Shown one piece after another: positions 47,246 to 58,000 of a stretch of 64,000 bases of DNA; position 1 is the stretch's first letter; each line of letters opens with the position of its first letter. The stretch lies in NCBI GenBank assembly GCA_030272155.1, contig CP126191.1, forward strand, positions 8,764,501 to 8,828,500, written 5' to 3'. Source of the stretch: Tetradesmus obliquus (Eukaryota; Chlorophyta; Chlorophyceae; Sphaeropleales; Scenedesmaceae). The notes under the pieces are model-generated. The model did no database searches. It saw nothing but the letters and a program-made list of their open reading frames with translations, and was not told the origin of the DNA. A program made the position numbers and the translations under genes.

Positions 47246-47640
47246 TGCGCTGTAAACCGATGCAGCGGTGGCTGCCGCAGAGACAGCAGCAGCTCTGGCA
47301 TCAGCACCTGTACATGACGCACTGGCGCCAGTATGACACCAGAAGTGCCCCCAGCGCACTCGCTGCATGGCTGTCTTTGCGTTGCTTGCAGGCGGCCTGC
47401 AGGCTGCCAAAACATGCTACACCTACTTCTGCAAGCGCTGCATCAACTGCTGCTGTACTTCGCAAGCCACGCACTTCTGCTAATTTGCAGGCAGCTGGTA
47501 TGTTGATTTGATGCAGGTGGCACTGTGCAGCTCCGAGTCAAGCACATATCTGACACAGCGCTGCGGTGCGCAGGCATACCTGACACCTGGTCACACATCT
47601 TGTCAGGGTGGCCCTCGGTCACACTTTCTGAGGTGTACAA
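42604..47640 (-). CDS. SAMS: S-adenosylmethionine synthetase (methionine adenosyltransferase)
   Basis: Exons on the minus strand: about 47640-47580, 47206-47081, 46396-46281, 45538-45341, 44841-44645, 43936-43732, 43184-43050, 42720-42604; phases agree throughout. About 384 residues are visible, near the usual 390. Signatures include [17 protein letters not shown] (ATP-binding His), [89 protein letters not shown] and [10 protein letters not shown]. It makes SAM from methionine and ATP in the cytosol as a dimer or tetramer. The first exon with the ATG is unresolved; a frame starting at 47851 could be part of it. An oddity: the exon 5/6 join gives NPSHSFIVGGP where nearly all homologues have NPSGRF(V/I)xGGP. 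Introns carry multiple copies of exon edges. Confidence 0.92.
43240..43283 (-). repeat. Echo of SAMS exon-7 5' edge
   Basis: The acceptor and first roughly 43 bp of the exon starting at 43184 (GTGTCGTATGGCATCGGGCT) are repeated with two or three changes starting at 43279, exactly 95 bp upstream in transcript sense. Confidence 0.85.
43985..44345 (-). repeat. Three echoes of SAMS exon-6 5' edge
   Basis: The true exon starts at 43936 (CTTCATTGTGGGAGGCCCCT). Copies of the acceptor plus CTTCATCCTGGGCGGCCCCT start at 44103, 44203 and 44337. Flanking sequence such as GCAAGCCACAGGCAG and AAGGCCAGGGGCAGAGGCAG is also repeated, so larger blocks were duplicated. The copies do not continue into SAMS coding sequence. 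Confidence 0.85.
44533..44602. repeat. About 20-bp tandem repeat in SAMS intron
   Basis: The unit CCGTCATAACAGTTGCGRC is repeated three to four times with minor variation. Confidence 0.8.
45680..46030 (-). repeat. Three echoes of SAMS exon-4 5' edge
   Basis: The true exon starts at 45538 (AGCGTGCACGGCATGGGCCA). Copies start at 45712, about 45824 and 46017, diverging with distance. Intervening sequence such as GTGCAGTGCAGCGCCGCAGT recurs as well. The first copy keeps about 40 bp of coding-like sequence, then diverges. Confidence 0.85.
45868..45942. repeat. 24-bp tandem repeat, three copies, in SAMS intron
   Basis: The unit TAGCACATTGTTCAAACACA plus CATG is repeated head to tail three times with single-base changes. 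Confidence 0.85.
46485..46523 (-). repeat. Echo of SAMS exon-3 5' edge
   Basis: The first roughly 35 bp of the exon starting at 46396 (CCGTTGCGCGGCAGGCCTGC) with its CAG acceptor is repeated starting at 46521, 125 bp upstream in transcript sense. Confidence 0.85.
46999..47045 (+). repeat. (CTG)n microsatellite in SAMS intron
   Basis: About 15 CTG triplets on the plus strand, which is CAG on the transcribed minus strand, lying 36 bp inside the donor of SAMS exon 2. Confidence 0.9.
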
Positions 47641-47851
47641 GAAAGTGTGAGGGCTGCTGGCTACTGCATGTGGGGGCCTGTGGAATGGGAGTTAAACCGC
47701 AGCAAACAAGACTGGCAGGCGTCAATGTTGGCGAAGCTGCTGCTGCCGCTGCGCTTCTGTTGACACGTAGTTGCAGTTTTTTTGAGGGTGATTGGGATGG
47801 GTCAGCTGTGCAACAGCTGCTGCACAGCTCACTAAACGCCTGCTTTACCAT

Positions 47852-48578
47852 ATCCTGCTGTTGCTGAGCGTGTTATGCAGCATCAGCGAGTGAGCTGCAC
47901 GGACAGGGGGCGGCCGGCCTCAGATTCCTTTGTGGATGCTGCTGCAAGACTGTGCAGGCTGGGCAGGGCAGAGCGTACCGTCTTGGCCCAGCACTTGAGT
48001 GTGTCAGACAGGCCAAGAAGAGTGCATTATCTCATAACTCCTGTCGCACATGATGTTGACAGCATGTGTGCACCTTCTCTGCGCACCTTGCGTAAGCTCT
48101 CCTGCTGCTGCCGCTACTGCTGTACTGCAGCAGTGCATGAGGGCTCCCGAGAGGTGCAAGTGCCCGGCTGCCCATACTGCAGGATGCCTTGGAAAGCATG
48201 ATTGCATATGATCGGTATAAACTCAAGAAGCGCATGGGCACAGCTGCAGCAGCATCAGATGGAATCACAGTCAGCACCGGTTACCAGCTGGTAACTATGC
48301 GATTATACTCAACTGTCTCAACATAAAGGCCGTACTGTCGAGGCCATCTGCGGACACCAGTGCAAGTGGACGTTGGTGCCCTGACCGTGGTTTATGCTGG
48401 TTACGAAGGCACTACGTAGTGCGCGCCGAGCTGCATGTCCTGCCAATTCAGTTCACGTTGATTAGTACTCAACTAGGTTATAGTGGTTTCGGGTGTCGCA
48501 GGGCAATTGGCTCGAGTTTCTGTTTGTTTGCCTCTGTTGACACAGCCTGAGGCACAGCTGTGCATCCTCAACTGTATT
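47852..48578. promoter_or_regulatory. Divergent upstream region of SAMS and sirtuin genes
   Basis: The two genes are transcribed away from each other across this interval, which must hold both promoters and any unresolved SAMS first exon. No specific element is assigned. Confidence 0.4.
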
Positions 48579-49710
48579 ATGGAGATGGCCGCTAAGCTGC
48601 TGGCGTCTCGCGGAGACATGGTCCTGGCTTCTGCAGCCGCTTGCAAGGGCCAGCTCAGGCGCACACTGACCTCATCAGTGCAGTTCAGCAGCACCACAAG
48701 GAGGGGTGTGGGGCGCAGCATGCCTGCATGCTGCAGCAAGCTCAGCAGCAGCGGCAGCAGCAGCAGCTCTGTCAGCACAACATCAAGCCATGGGCACCAT
48801 GCAGCAGCTGCAGGGCGTCCTGCAGGCTACTTCACAGCTGCACCAACCACCAACATTGTTGCGCGAGCTGGCAGCAACAGCAGCAGCACCACTAGCAGCA
48901 CAGCCACCACCAGCAGCAGCAGCAGCAGCAGCGCAGCGCCTTCAGGTGCCAGCTACACCCACTCAGGACTGCAGCAGGAGCGCATCAATGCTGATGGCAG
49001 CTTGTCCATGGCGTACACACGGTACAGACAGCAGCAGCAGCAGCAGCAGGTGCTGCAGTCTGCCAACACTCACAGCAGCTCAGCAGCAAGCCGCCAGCAA
49101 GCCAGCAGCAGCAGCAGCAGCAGCAGCAGCTCAGCACAGCAGCAAGCTCCTCGCCCACCAGGGCTGCCTGCAGCAGCGCCAGCAGCAGTGCCGGCCAGCA
49201 GGCAGCAGTTAGACCAGTTGGCAGACCTCATTCAGAGCAGTAGACGAGTGGTGGTCATCACTGGCGCTGGCTGCAGCACTGAAAGCAACATCCCAGACTA
49301 CAGGGGACCCGGGGGAGCTTACACCACAGGTGTGTGTGCATGCTGCAACAGCACAGTCAGCATGCGGCAGCACAGCCCCTGTGGAGTTGCGAGTCTCGAC
49401 TGCGCGGCAGCAGTGCATGTATGTATGTGCGCTGTGGCTGGTATGCACTGTTAAGGCACAGCTCTGGTACAACTACCGTGGCATGCATCTGCAAGCTGAC
49501 CTTGGGCATTAGTCCTTGTTGTATGTGACACACTGTGCAAGCTGCATCCAACAGACGCATGAGCAGCTACCATGCAACAGTTGCTTGCTTTATGCATGGC
49601 CTGGCTGTAGCAAATCAATGCATGCCGCTATGGTTTTGTGGTGTGCAGGGTTCACGCCCATGACGCACCAGCAGTTCATGACAAAGCCTGAGAGCAGGTC
49701 CAGGTGCGTG

Positions 49711-49745
<35 letters not shown>

Positions 49746-49780
49746 TCGTGGCAAAGCCTGAGAACAGGTCCAAGTGCGTG

Positions 49781-49818
<38 letters not shown>

Positions 49819-49853
49819 TCATGGCAAAGCCTGAGAACAGGTCCAGGTGCGTG

Positions 49854-49894
<41 letters not shown>

Positions 49895-50877
49895 TCATGT
49901 TGTTCATTGTTGGACAAAGCACAACAGCCTCTGCAGGCGCAGTCACCCACAGTACATGCAGCGTGCCAGCTGCATCAGCAGCAGGCAAGTGCTGTTTATT
50001 AGAAAGCTTGCCCAGCGCAAGAGCACCAGCGTAAGATGCGCAGCGCCTGTGCCAGCGCTGCAAGCCACGCCCATGCATCGTGCTGTATTCTCCTGCATGG
50101 AGCATCATCATCAACACCACCTGTCCCCTTCACGACTCGCCATACACAATCGTACATCCATCGTCGCAATCATACGTCCATCGCTGGCCGCTTATCTGCT
50201 TGCCGCCGCAGGTACTGGGCGCGCTCGTTTGCAGGCTGGCACGAGTTTGCATTCGTGCAACCAAATGCAGCGCATGAGGCAATTGCGCGGCTGCAGGGCA
50301 GGGGCTGGTTGGATCTAGTCATCACGCAAAATGTGGACCGGCTGCACCATAAGGGCGGCAGCGGCCGGGTGCTGGAGCTGCATGGAACCACACACAGGTG
50401 CGCAGATGCGGCGGGCTGTGGAGTGTTGCTGGGATTTGGAAATGAGAGAGGATAGTTACATGTGGGTCCTGGCACCATCTCAGATGGTATGAGCTGCATG
50501 GAACCACACACAGGTGCGCAGATGCCGCGGGCTGTGGAGTGTTGCTGGGCTTTGAAAGTGTTGTGCTGTGGGCAGCTGGTTGTTGGGGTGTTCATCGGCA
50601 GGTGGCAGGTGGCCGGTGAAGCTGCGTGTGGTCTACATGAATGAAGGGTGTGGGTGGTGTGGGTGTGTGAGGCAGCAGGTGTGCATTCCTGTAGTGCACG
50701 CACGGGTGCGGTAGCTGCACGCTGCAGCAGCAGCATGCGCACTCACCTATGCGCCGCCGCCTCACTCCAGCTCTGCCAGCTGTGTTTAGTGCATACTCTT
50801 TAACATGCGCTCGCAAAGTGTCTGTTTCCAGCGTGCTTTACCCCACTGTGTGTGCTTGCTGGCTGTACACCGGCCCT

Positions 50878-50920
<43 letters not shown>

Positions 50921-52243
50921 AGGGTGGTGTGCATGGACTGCGGCCACAGCAGCTGCAGGCATGAGGTGCAGCAGCGCCTCGCAGACCTCAACCCTCACAT
51001 GGCAGCAGCAGTGCGCCACGCCAGCTCAGCAGCAGCAGCAGCAGCAGCAGCAGGTGGCGGCATCAGCAACAGGGGTGCGTATGAGCGTGCGCTGCGGGTG
51101 GGCACTGCAGCAGATGCACGCAAGGTGGCTGCGGGAGCCGATGCAGAGCAGGTGAGACATGGCGGCTAGCGGCCTGGCTTGTGGCCTGTTGTTGATTTCG
51201 ATATTGTATCAGCTGCATGCAAGCAGGCTATTGAAGCATCCAAGAATTCTACAATCAAAGTGTTTTGTACTGCCAGCCCTTGCTGCGTATTGAACCACCA
51301 GCCTCTTGCTGCGTTTCGCACTGCCAGACCTTGCTGCGTTTCGCACCGCCAGCCCTTGATGCATTTTGTCGACCATTTCATCACGCACTGCCTGTGTGCA
51401 GGTGCCTGTGGTGCGGCCTGATGGGGACACTGAGCTGCGTGTTCAACTGCCAGCCCTTACTGTGTTTTTCAAGCGTCTCATCGCAAATCTCATGTGTGCA
51501 GGTGCCTGTGGTGCGTCCTGATGGCGATATCGAGCTGGGCGATGCGGGGCGCTACTTCAGGACGGCTGCCTGCGCCGCATGCGGCGGGCAGGTGCTGAAG
51601 CCTGACGTGGTTTTTTTGGGGGACTCTGTGCCCAAGGACCGCGTTGAGAGGTGCGGGGACCTTTCGTTTTCAACCAAGTTTTCTGTTTCGTGTGTATATG
51701 TGAAATATGTGAAAGCTGTTGTATTGTTGTACGCTTGTTGGGGACAGCTGGCGTTTCAGGTCTGAAACGGTGGCTGGGCCTGGGGCTGCATTGATTGAGC
51801 AGGGAGCTGAGGACCCAGTTCCTTTTGCGCTGGCAGGCGCAGCGCCACAGCTTCTGTGCTCATAGATTTGTTGCTGCATCACCAGCACTGCTGCGCGCCC
51901 AGCATCGTCGCCGTCCGCCCGCCTGCATCGCTGCTGCTGCTACTGCTACTCACGCCTTGCGCGCTGATGCTGCTCTTGGTCATCTCTATGTGCTGCGCTG
52001 TGCAGCGCGCTATCAGCGGTGCAGTCCAGTGACCTGCTGCTTGTTGTCGGCTCCTCCTTGATGGTGTGGAGCGCCTTCCGGCTGGTCAAAGCAGCAAAGG
52101 CGGCGGGCGCAGCGCTGGCGCTTGTCAACGTGGGACCCACGCGTGCAGATGACTTGGCTGATGTGAAGGTGGAGGCGCTAGCTGGTGAGGTGTGCATGCA
52201 GCTTGCCATGCACCCGAGCCTGCTGGTGCCTAGAGTGGCATGA
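48579..52243 (+). CDS. SIRT4-like class II sirtuin, NAD+-dependent protein deacylase, probably mitochondrial
   Basis: Six exons in phase: 48579-49329, 49649-49703, 50212-50397, 50923-51151, 51502-51650, 52006-52243; 535 residues. The N-terminus ([20 protein letters not shown], then [18 protein letters not shown]) looks like a mitochondrial presequence, followed by about 150 residues of Ser/Gln/Ala-rich spacer. The core follows SIRT4 order: [63 protein letters not shown] (catalytic His), CMDCG and CAACGG (zinc Cys pairs), [32 protein letters not shown] and [14 protein letters not shown]. An Ala/Ser-rich insert sits between the Cys pairs. Members remove acyl groups or ADP-ribosylate using NAD+. 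TGTAA at 52778 is a candidate poly(A) signal. Three of its introns carry copies of exon edges. Confidence 0.9.
49671..49893 (+). repeat. Three-copy repeat of sirtuin exon-2 3' edge and donor
   Basis: The end of exon 2 (CAGTTCATGACAAAGCCTGA ... GGTCCAG, donor GTGCGTGCC at 49704) is followed by two near-identical copies with donors at 49774 and 49847, spacing 70 and 73 bp, each trailing a (CAG)n run. Confidence 0.9.
50375..50545 (+). repeat. Echo of sirtuin exon-3 3' edge and donor
   Basis: GAGCTGCATGGAACCACACA plus CAG and the GTGCGCAGATG donor at 50398 recur 116 bp downstream (donor copy at 50514). The copy also includes following intron sequence (GGGCTGTGGAGTGTTGCTGG). Confidence 0.9.
50881..50922 (+). 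repeat. (CTG)n tract abutting sirtuin exon-4 acceptor
   Basis: About 13 CTG triplets run directly into the CAG acceptor of the exon starting at 50923. Confidence 0.9.
51268..51372 (+). repeat. About 26-bp tandem repeat in sirtuin intron 4
   Basis: The motif GCCAGCCCTTGCTGCGTTTC recurs about four times, with a further relic near 51450. It sits next to the exon-5 echo. Confidence 0.75.
51392..51432 (+). repeat. Echo of sirtuin exon-5 5' edge
   Basis: TGTGTGCAG plus GTGCCTGTGGTGCGGCCTGA starts at 51402, exactly 100 bp before the true exon at 51502 (GTGCCTGTGGTGCGTCCTGA). About 35 bp match, with an intact acceptor. Confidence 0.9.
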
Positions 52244-55200
52244 GGGCAGGCCTGCTAGGAGGTGACAGTGCTGTGATTGCAGCTGGTGCGGCGTGATCTG
52301 TGGCTCTTTGTACCATAGTAGCACCGCCATGGCCCGCGCCGCGCCAGCGCGGAAGGAGTTGCAGGCTGTTGCCAACCCCCAGAGTGTGATGGTTGCGTGA
52401 ACATTGCGCCAGTTTGCGCTAAGACAGCCATTTGTGTGGCCATTCTGTGCGGCCATTTGCTGTCAGGTTCTGCATTGAGTAACAGCTGGACCTTGCATAT
52501 CAGAAAAGGTCACATGTGGAATGTCCTATGCCAGTGTTCAAACTGTGCCGCACCTCAAGGAGCTCCTGCGTGAGTCATGCTGCGACTTGTGCTACCTTAA
52601 AACGTTGCCTTGCCTGAGCCTGCCAAGTCTTTGACGTCATATTGACATTCAGCCAGAGATCACTTGCGCCTGCCATCTGTGGGCATGCCACCATCTTTGC
52701 AAGCGCACCAGACCAGCATGAGACCACTGCGAGCACACCCGCCTTTGTTACATGAGGCAGGGCATCGTTGCTAAAATTGTAACACCCAAAGTGAGAGTGA
52801 CCAGATTCCAGGATCTGCAGATGATAGGGCACTTTGCCAGTCCAAGGTAGCATGTATCTCCGGAGATACCGGTGCAACGTTCCCTATGGAAGCATTGGTC
52901 ATACTCCAAAACATGCCGATCGTTAACTGTGCATTTCAACATTCGATGACAGCAGCATTGCCCAGTCGCTGCCTGTGCAACGGGCACCAGGCCTAGGCAA
53001 TGGGCAATGGGCCCGGCATCTGCTGCATGCAGTCACGCTTGTACCGCTGGCAACACTGCAGCAGACAATTGGCATGGCTAGTCAGCTGCAGCTGGTGACA
53101 ATTCGCCTAGGTCTAAACTTGCAATCAACCGGCATGATGCCTGTGTCGGGTGACCTGACGCATGTGTCACCTGCGCACTGGTGACCTGGCAGGTCAGTGA
53201 CAACATGTTGGTGTACACTGTTGTATGCTGGAAGCTGACAGCATACACCCGCCACTAATACTTTGCCAATAACTTATGGGAGGGAGGGAGAGGCAATGCA
53301 GCATATGAACAAGAGGGAGCTCACAGCGCAACTGCAGTGACCCCCTATGCCTCAAGAGTAGCTACTATCCTATAGGAAGCCGTGCATAACCGTTTATGTT
53401 GGACAGTGCGACCCTGGCCAGACACTGGCCAGACCCCGACAGTGCTACCCTGGCCATGCCAATGATAGGGGGGTTCCAGGAGACAGGTTAAACAGGGCAC
53501 AAGCCAGCACCACTGAATTGGTGACCGCCGATCAATGGGAAAAGCTGCTGCGGGCATACAGACGTTACAAGGTGCTTGCCACAGCACATTACCCCAACCA
53601 ATTTAGCTACGACTGCCCACCATCCACATGTACAGTAGTCCTCTGCAGGTCTGTCAGCACTGCAAAACAGGTGCCAAGGCAGCACGCAGCAAATCAACAC
53701 AGGACAGGCCTGCGCAGCAGGCTGGCATGGCCTATTGAACGCTGAGCTCAGTGCAGGAACATCTGCGCAACATCTGCAGCACCTCAAAGCACCACGACTG
53801 GGCTCGGCTGGTTGGCTGTAGCCCAACAGCCTATTCCAAATCCTCGCAACAAGCATCCTTCAACGGTGCAGGCCACTCGGGCCTAACAACAGTGTGGCAC
53901 AGTGCTGGAACATGCAGCATAGATGGCAACCACAACGCTCTGCAAAGACTGTTGGCTGCAAGCCTATTTGCCCCTGACGAATCCAATACATGATAACATA
54001 AACAAGTGCTGCACATGTCCTGTGCTGCGGCAACATCATCATCCTGCGTGTAAACATATACTGTATAGCCGCTGCAGCAAATGCAATCATCTACAGCATG
54101 TGCCACCACCAAAAGCCTTGAGCTTGCGTCTGTGCGAAGACCATTCGTAACCCATTGAGCTAGGTGCATTGCCAGCATGCAGGGCTGCCTCCTGCAGCAG
54201 TCTTATATGCAACAAGTTTTGACACGCCTTACCAGCTGACGCCGCGACAATAATTTAGACAGCCTCGACGCCTCAAATGCCAGACACACATGTGCATTGC
54301 AACACCGCAACAATACTCCTGCAAACCAGCTGCGCCAGCTCAGGCATAATGAATTCAAGAATTCAAAACTGCTGCAATGGCTCAGCAGGTGCAAGCCAGC
54401 AGCCCTGCACAGTTGACAACCTCAAATTTGCTGCTGTGGCCGGCCTTCCAGCAGTAACCTCAAAGGGACAGTGCAACAGAGAGGAGACCTGAATGCCGCC
54501 TCAAACAATCTCAAACATGAGCCAGCATCCAACGCTACATGTGCAGTACATGCCTATGTGTTGCAACCTTTTCCACGCCACAGCACAGAAGCCTGGCTTA
54601 CGACCCTGCGAGCTCTCTAGTTTATAGACTGAGGTTAATCAACCTACCGGCAAACAATGCTGCACATGCAGACTTGGCATCTCAATGCACATCGCCACAG
54701 GCTCCGGTCCACATGCTTGCCAACCATATCAATGCAATTGCATTGCATGCTTCGTGTCGGGTGCGGCTGCAAAGAACTGCAATGCCACCAACTGCAGTAC
54801 GAAGAAAAATTAATGCAATGTAACCAAAATAACAACACCATTCGCCACAGTGCAGGCGCACAACTGCAACACAAGAGGCGCCTCCTGAACCAGAGAACTG
54901 AGGGCAAACACACAACAGCAGAGCCCTCAAATTTGAGGTTCTGAGTTTGTCAGGCAAACCTGCATGCATATGCCAGCAAGAACACCGACACGACGCCTGC
55001 TGCTGCTGATAATGTTGATGATGCAGATGCACCGCTGCATGCGTGCATGCTGGCCGCGCAGCTTGGCCAGCTTGCAGCAGCCAGTCAGCTGCAGCACTGC
55101 CTTTGCAGACGTGCAGGGCGGCTCACATGTCGCGCAGGTGCCTGCAATCAACTGCTGATTGAGTTGGGCTCAAGCTCTGCACTGGCAGCACAGCATACAA

Positions 55201-56997
55201 TCTGGAAGCGGGAGCTTGAGCCACAAAAGGCTCTGTCTGATTGTGCAACAGCATACAAGACTAGCTTGCGTATTATTCCAGAGCAGCAGCTGCAAGGCAG
55301 CCGCAGCTAGCTTGTGTGGCTCGTGTGCGCAAATGTCGCCACATTTGAGTCACTCTGCTACAGCCACGTGGCTGTGGTGCACCTGCAGGTGCACCTGCCG
55401 CTGCCAAAGTGCCAATCTCACAGCTGCTCACAATCCTGCTGTTGGCACACCCTGCTGCAGCCACAGACGGAGCAAGCACTGGATACTGTCAGCACCCCAG
55501 CCACTGCATACTCATGCCACCAAGATCCTCAAATACAATGCGATGACTGAAACGAGTCCCAGCAAGAAAGAAGAATGCCTGGCCCCCTCCCATAAATCAA
55601 TGGGATGGAGAGCCAATCGGCCTGTCACTCTAATATAATAGGCCTCTCAAGTGGCTCGTTAATCTTGGGTGCCTTTTTGAACGGCCACTTATGATCATTG
55701 TCCCTGTGCACATATGCATGCGTGGGAGCAGCTCATTGCGGCCCTGCAAGGTGAAATCAGCCCTGCAAAAAGGGCTGTGATGAGGCGGCAAGTAAAAGCC
55801 ATGTACACGACACCAGCCACACAGTGCAACGTGTAGCACATACAAAGCACACACCCAGCAGCCCCATCATAATCGAAATAGCAACAGCAACAGACACCAC
55901 AGGCGAGCCCAGCGGCACACCCATGCGCCCACCGCAGGATTGAGCGCATCTCCTCTGGTGCCACCTGCAGAGTGCAGAACATGGCGCTTCATCTGCCAGG
56001 AAAACTGCAAAACCTACACACCTGCAACACACACTAGATCTGTTTGCCAAACCAAATTTTGATGTTCTAGCTCTTCAGGTGAAATCCGCGCCACACTTGG
56101 GCAATGTCGGGCTGCCAAGTCATACTGCAGCTGCCAGCGTGCATGACATCAAGCTACTACCCAGACACTGTACAGCGCCCTACCCCCAGACCTGTGGATG
56201 CTCACAGGTCCTGCGGCCCGTATGGGCTGTCAGCAAGGACACCAGCAACAGATGCATCCGGCCGCCCGGCAGCAGACGTCGGCTGGTTCAAACACGCACC
56301 ACTTGCTGACTTACGCTGGCCAGCAAGTTTGTCACAGCTCGCCACAGCACACCTCAACAAGTCTTGTGCATCCAGCAGCACCTGCAGCTGCACACTGCTC
56401 TGTGAAGTCTGCAGCGCGTTGCTGTGTGAAGTGTGCTGCACAAGGCTCTGTGAGGTGTGCTGTGCCGAGCTGTGACAAACGTACTGAGCCAGGCACTGCG
56501 ATGTGTGCAGTTGCAGATTTTGGTGAGAGCTGTGGTGCAAACTGGCTCGCCTGCTGCTGCCTGCTTGCGTGGCAGCTGTCAGTGCAAACTCCCCCCTGCT
56601 AGTGCTCAGATGGTGGCAGCTAGCTAGCTGGCCTGTGGTGAAGCTGCTGCCGCTGTGTTTTGCTGCTGCGCATGCGCTGCTGCTGCTGCTGATCATGATA
56701 TTTGCTGCTGACACCTGCTGCTGCCTGCAGCTGCTTATCGCGTCGAGGGAGCGCTCACCTGCGCAGAATGAGGAGCAGCAGCCAAAACACAGCAGACAGG
56801 CACAGTGAGCAGTAGTCAAACACGGCAGCCAGTCAACCCAGTAAACATGCGGCACAGATGAGAGGTTTTGCACACAACAGCCAGCAACATTCTAGCAGAA
56901 TTTGGCACAGAATGGACAGCTTGCGGCATCAGCAGCTGCCTACTGACAACGAAACGCAACACGAAGATTGGGACATGCAGGCGAGTGCGGTACTTAC
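52244..56997. other. Long convergent intergenic or unresolved region
   Basis: It lies between the sirtuin 3' end and the last visible exon of the receptor-like gene. I searched the minus strand for kinase-core motifs (VAIK, HRD, DFG) and found none convincing. A short VAPEEMRSIL frame after a good acceptor near 55973 could be a stray exon. A 24-bp repeat lies at 56399-56475. Confidence 0.4.
56399..56475. repeat. 24-bp tandem repeat, three copies plus partial
   Basis: The unit CTGTGTGAAGTGTGCTGCRC plus AAGG recurs with substitutions. Confidence 0.75.
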
Positions 56998-57961
56998 CGG
57001 TCCCGATCAACACACCAAGAGTAATGCTGCCATCAATGCAGGTGCCTCTTGTTAGTGCAAGCAGATCTGCAGTGCTGCCGCCTGCATTGCTGCTCCCCGC
57101 ACACCAGCCTGCGCTGCCTGCAGCAGGTGCGCTTGCCATGTACTGCTGCTGCTGCTGCTGCTGCTGCTGTAGGAGTGGTTTGCTGATCTTGCAGGCCGCC
57201 AGCTCCCCGCTGCTGTGGGTGCCAGCAGCCGAAGCACTGGCTGCATGCACCATGTTTCCACACGACACACTGCAAGACGCGTCTTTGTTGCTCAGAGCCC
57301 CGCTGCCAGCACTGCTGCCACGCATATGCAGCTCTGGATCTGGTATGATGTATGGCATGCTGTCAACAGGCAGCTTCACATCGTCATCAACATCAAGCAG
57401 CTGCTGCTGCTGCTGCCGCCGCTGCCGCACCAGCAGCAGCGCTGCCGCAAGAAGCAGCAGCAGCAGCATACCGCCTCCGAGCCCTGCTGCGAGGCCAGCA
57501 ATGGGCACGGCAGATGCACCTGCGTCCTGCTTGGTCTGTGCTGGCGTGGTTGAAGATGAGAGGCGGTCCAGCGCCGCGCGCACGCAAATGTCCACAGTCT
57601 CGGCAGGCCCCAAACATGCACCATCCAGATACGTGTGACAGACCTGTGTATAGTTGCGCATGACGATCCCATAGCCCCCTGCGGCAGCAGCAGCAGCAGC
57701 CACGGCTGATCAGGGCATGCAGTAGAAGCAACACAAAGCCTGTGCCAGCGCAGCAGCGGCTGCTAGCTGCTGCACAGCTAGGTCTTGTACTGTGGGGCAG
57801 CTTCCACCGGCACCTTGACGTGTTCACTGCGGGCTAGAATGCATGGCGCGGCTACGGGAGGCTACACTGCTGACGGCGAAATCATTAATTGCTGCATTTA
57901 AAGCATGCTGAAGCTTCTTCAAATGCTTGCATCTGGCAGTAGAAGCAGCGTCAGCAACAGT

Positions 57962-58000
<39 letters not shown>

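Noticed and set aside
47603-47851. MVKQAFSELC frame as the confirmed N-terminus of SAM synthetase
   Set aside because: It is out of frame with the [13 protein letters not shown] exon and no clear intron restores phase, so it is mentioned only as a possibility.
49704-49893. CRISPR-like array from regularly spaced repeats
   Set aside because: The repeated unit is the edge of a sirtuin exon plus (CAG)n in a eukaryotic intron; there are no spacers of unique sequence and no cas genes.
55047-55310. Plus-strand frame with helical-looking sequence as a separate gene
   Set aside because: No start, splice chain or domain was found; triplet-influenced composition makes chance openness likely.
56100-56310. 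Plus-strand HDIKLL resembling a kinase catalytic loop
   Set aside because: The flanking residues do not match a kinase, no DFG follows, and it is on the opposite strand to the receptor-like gene.
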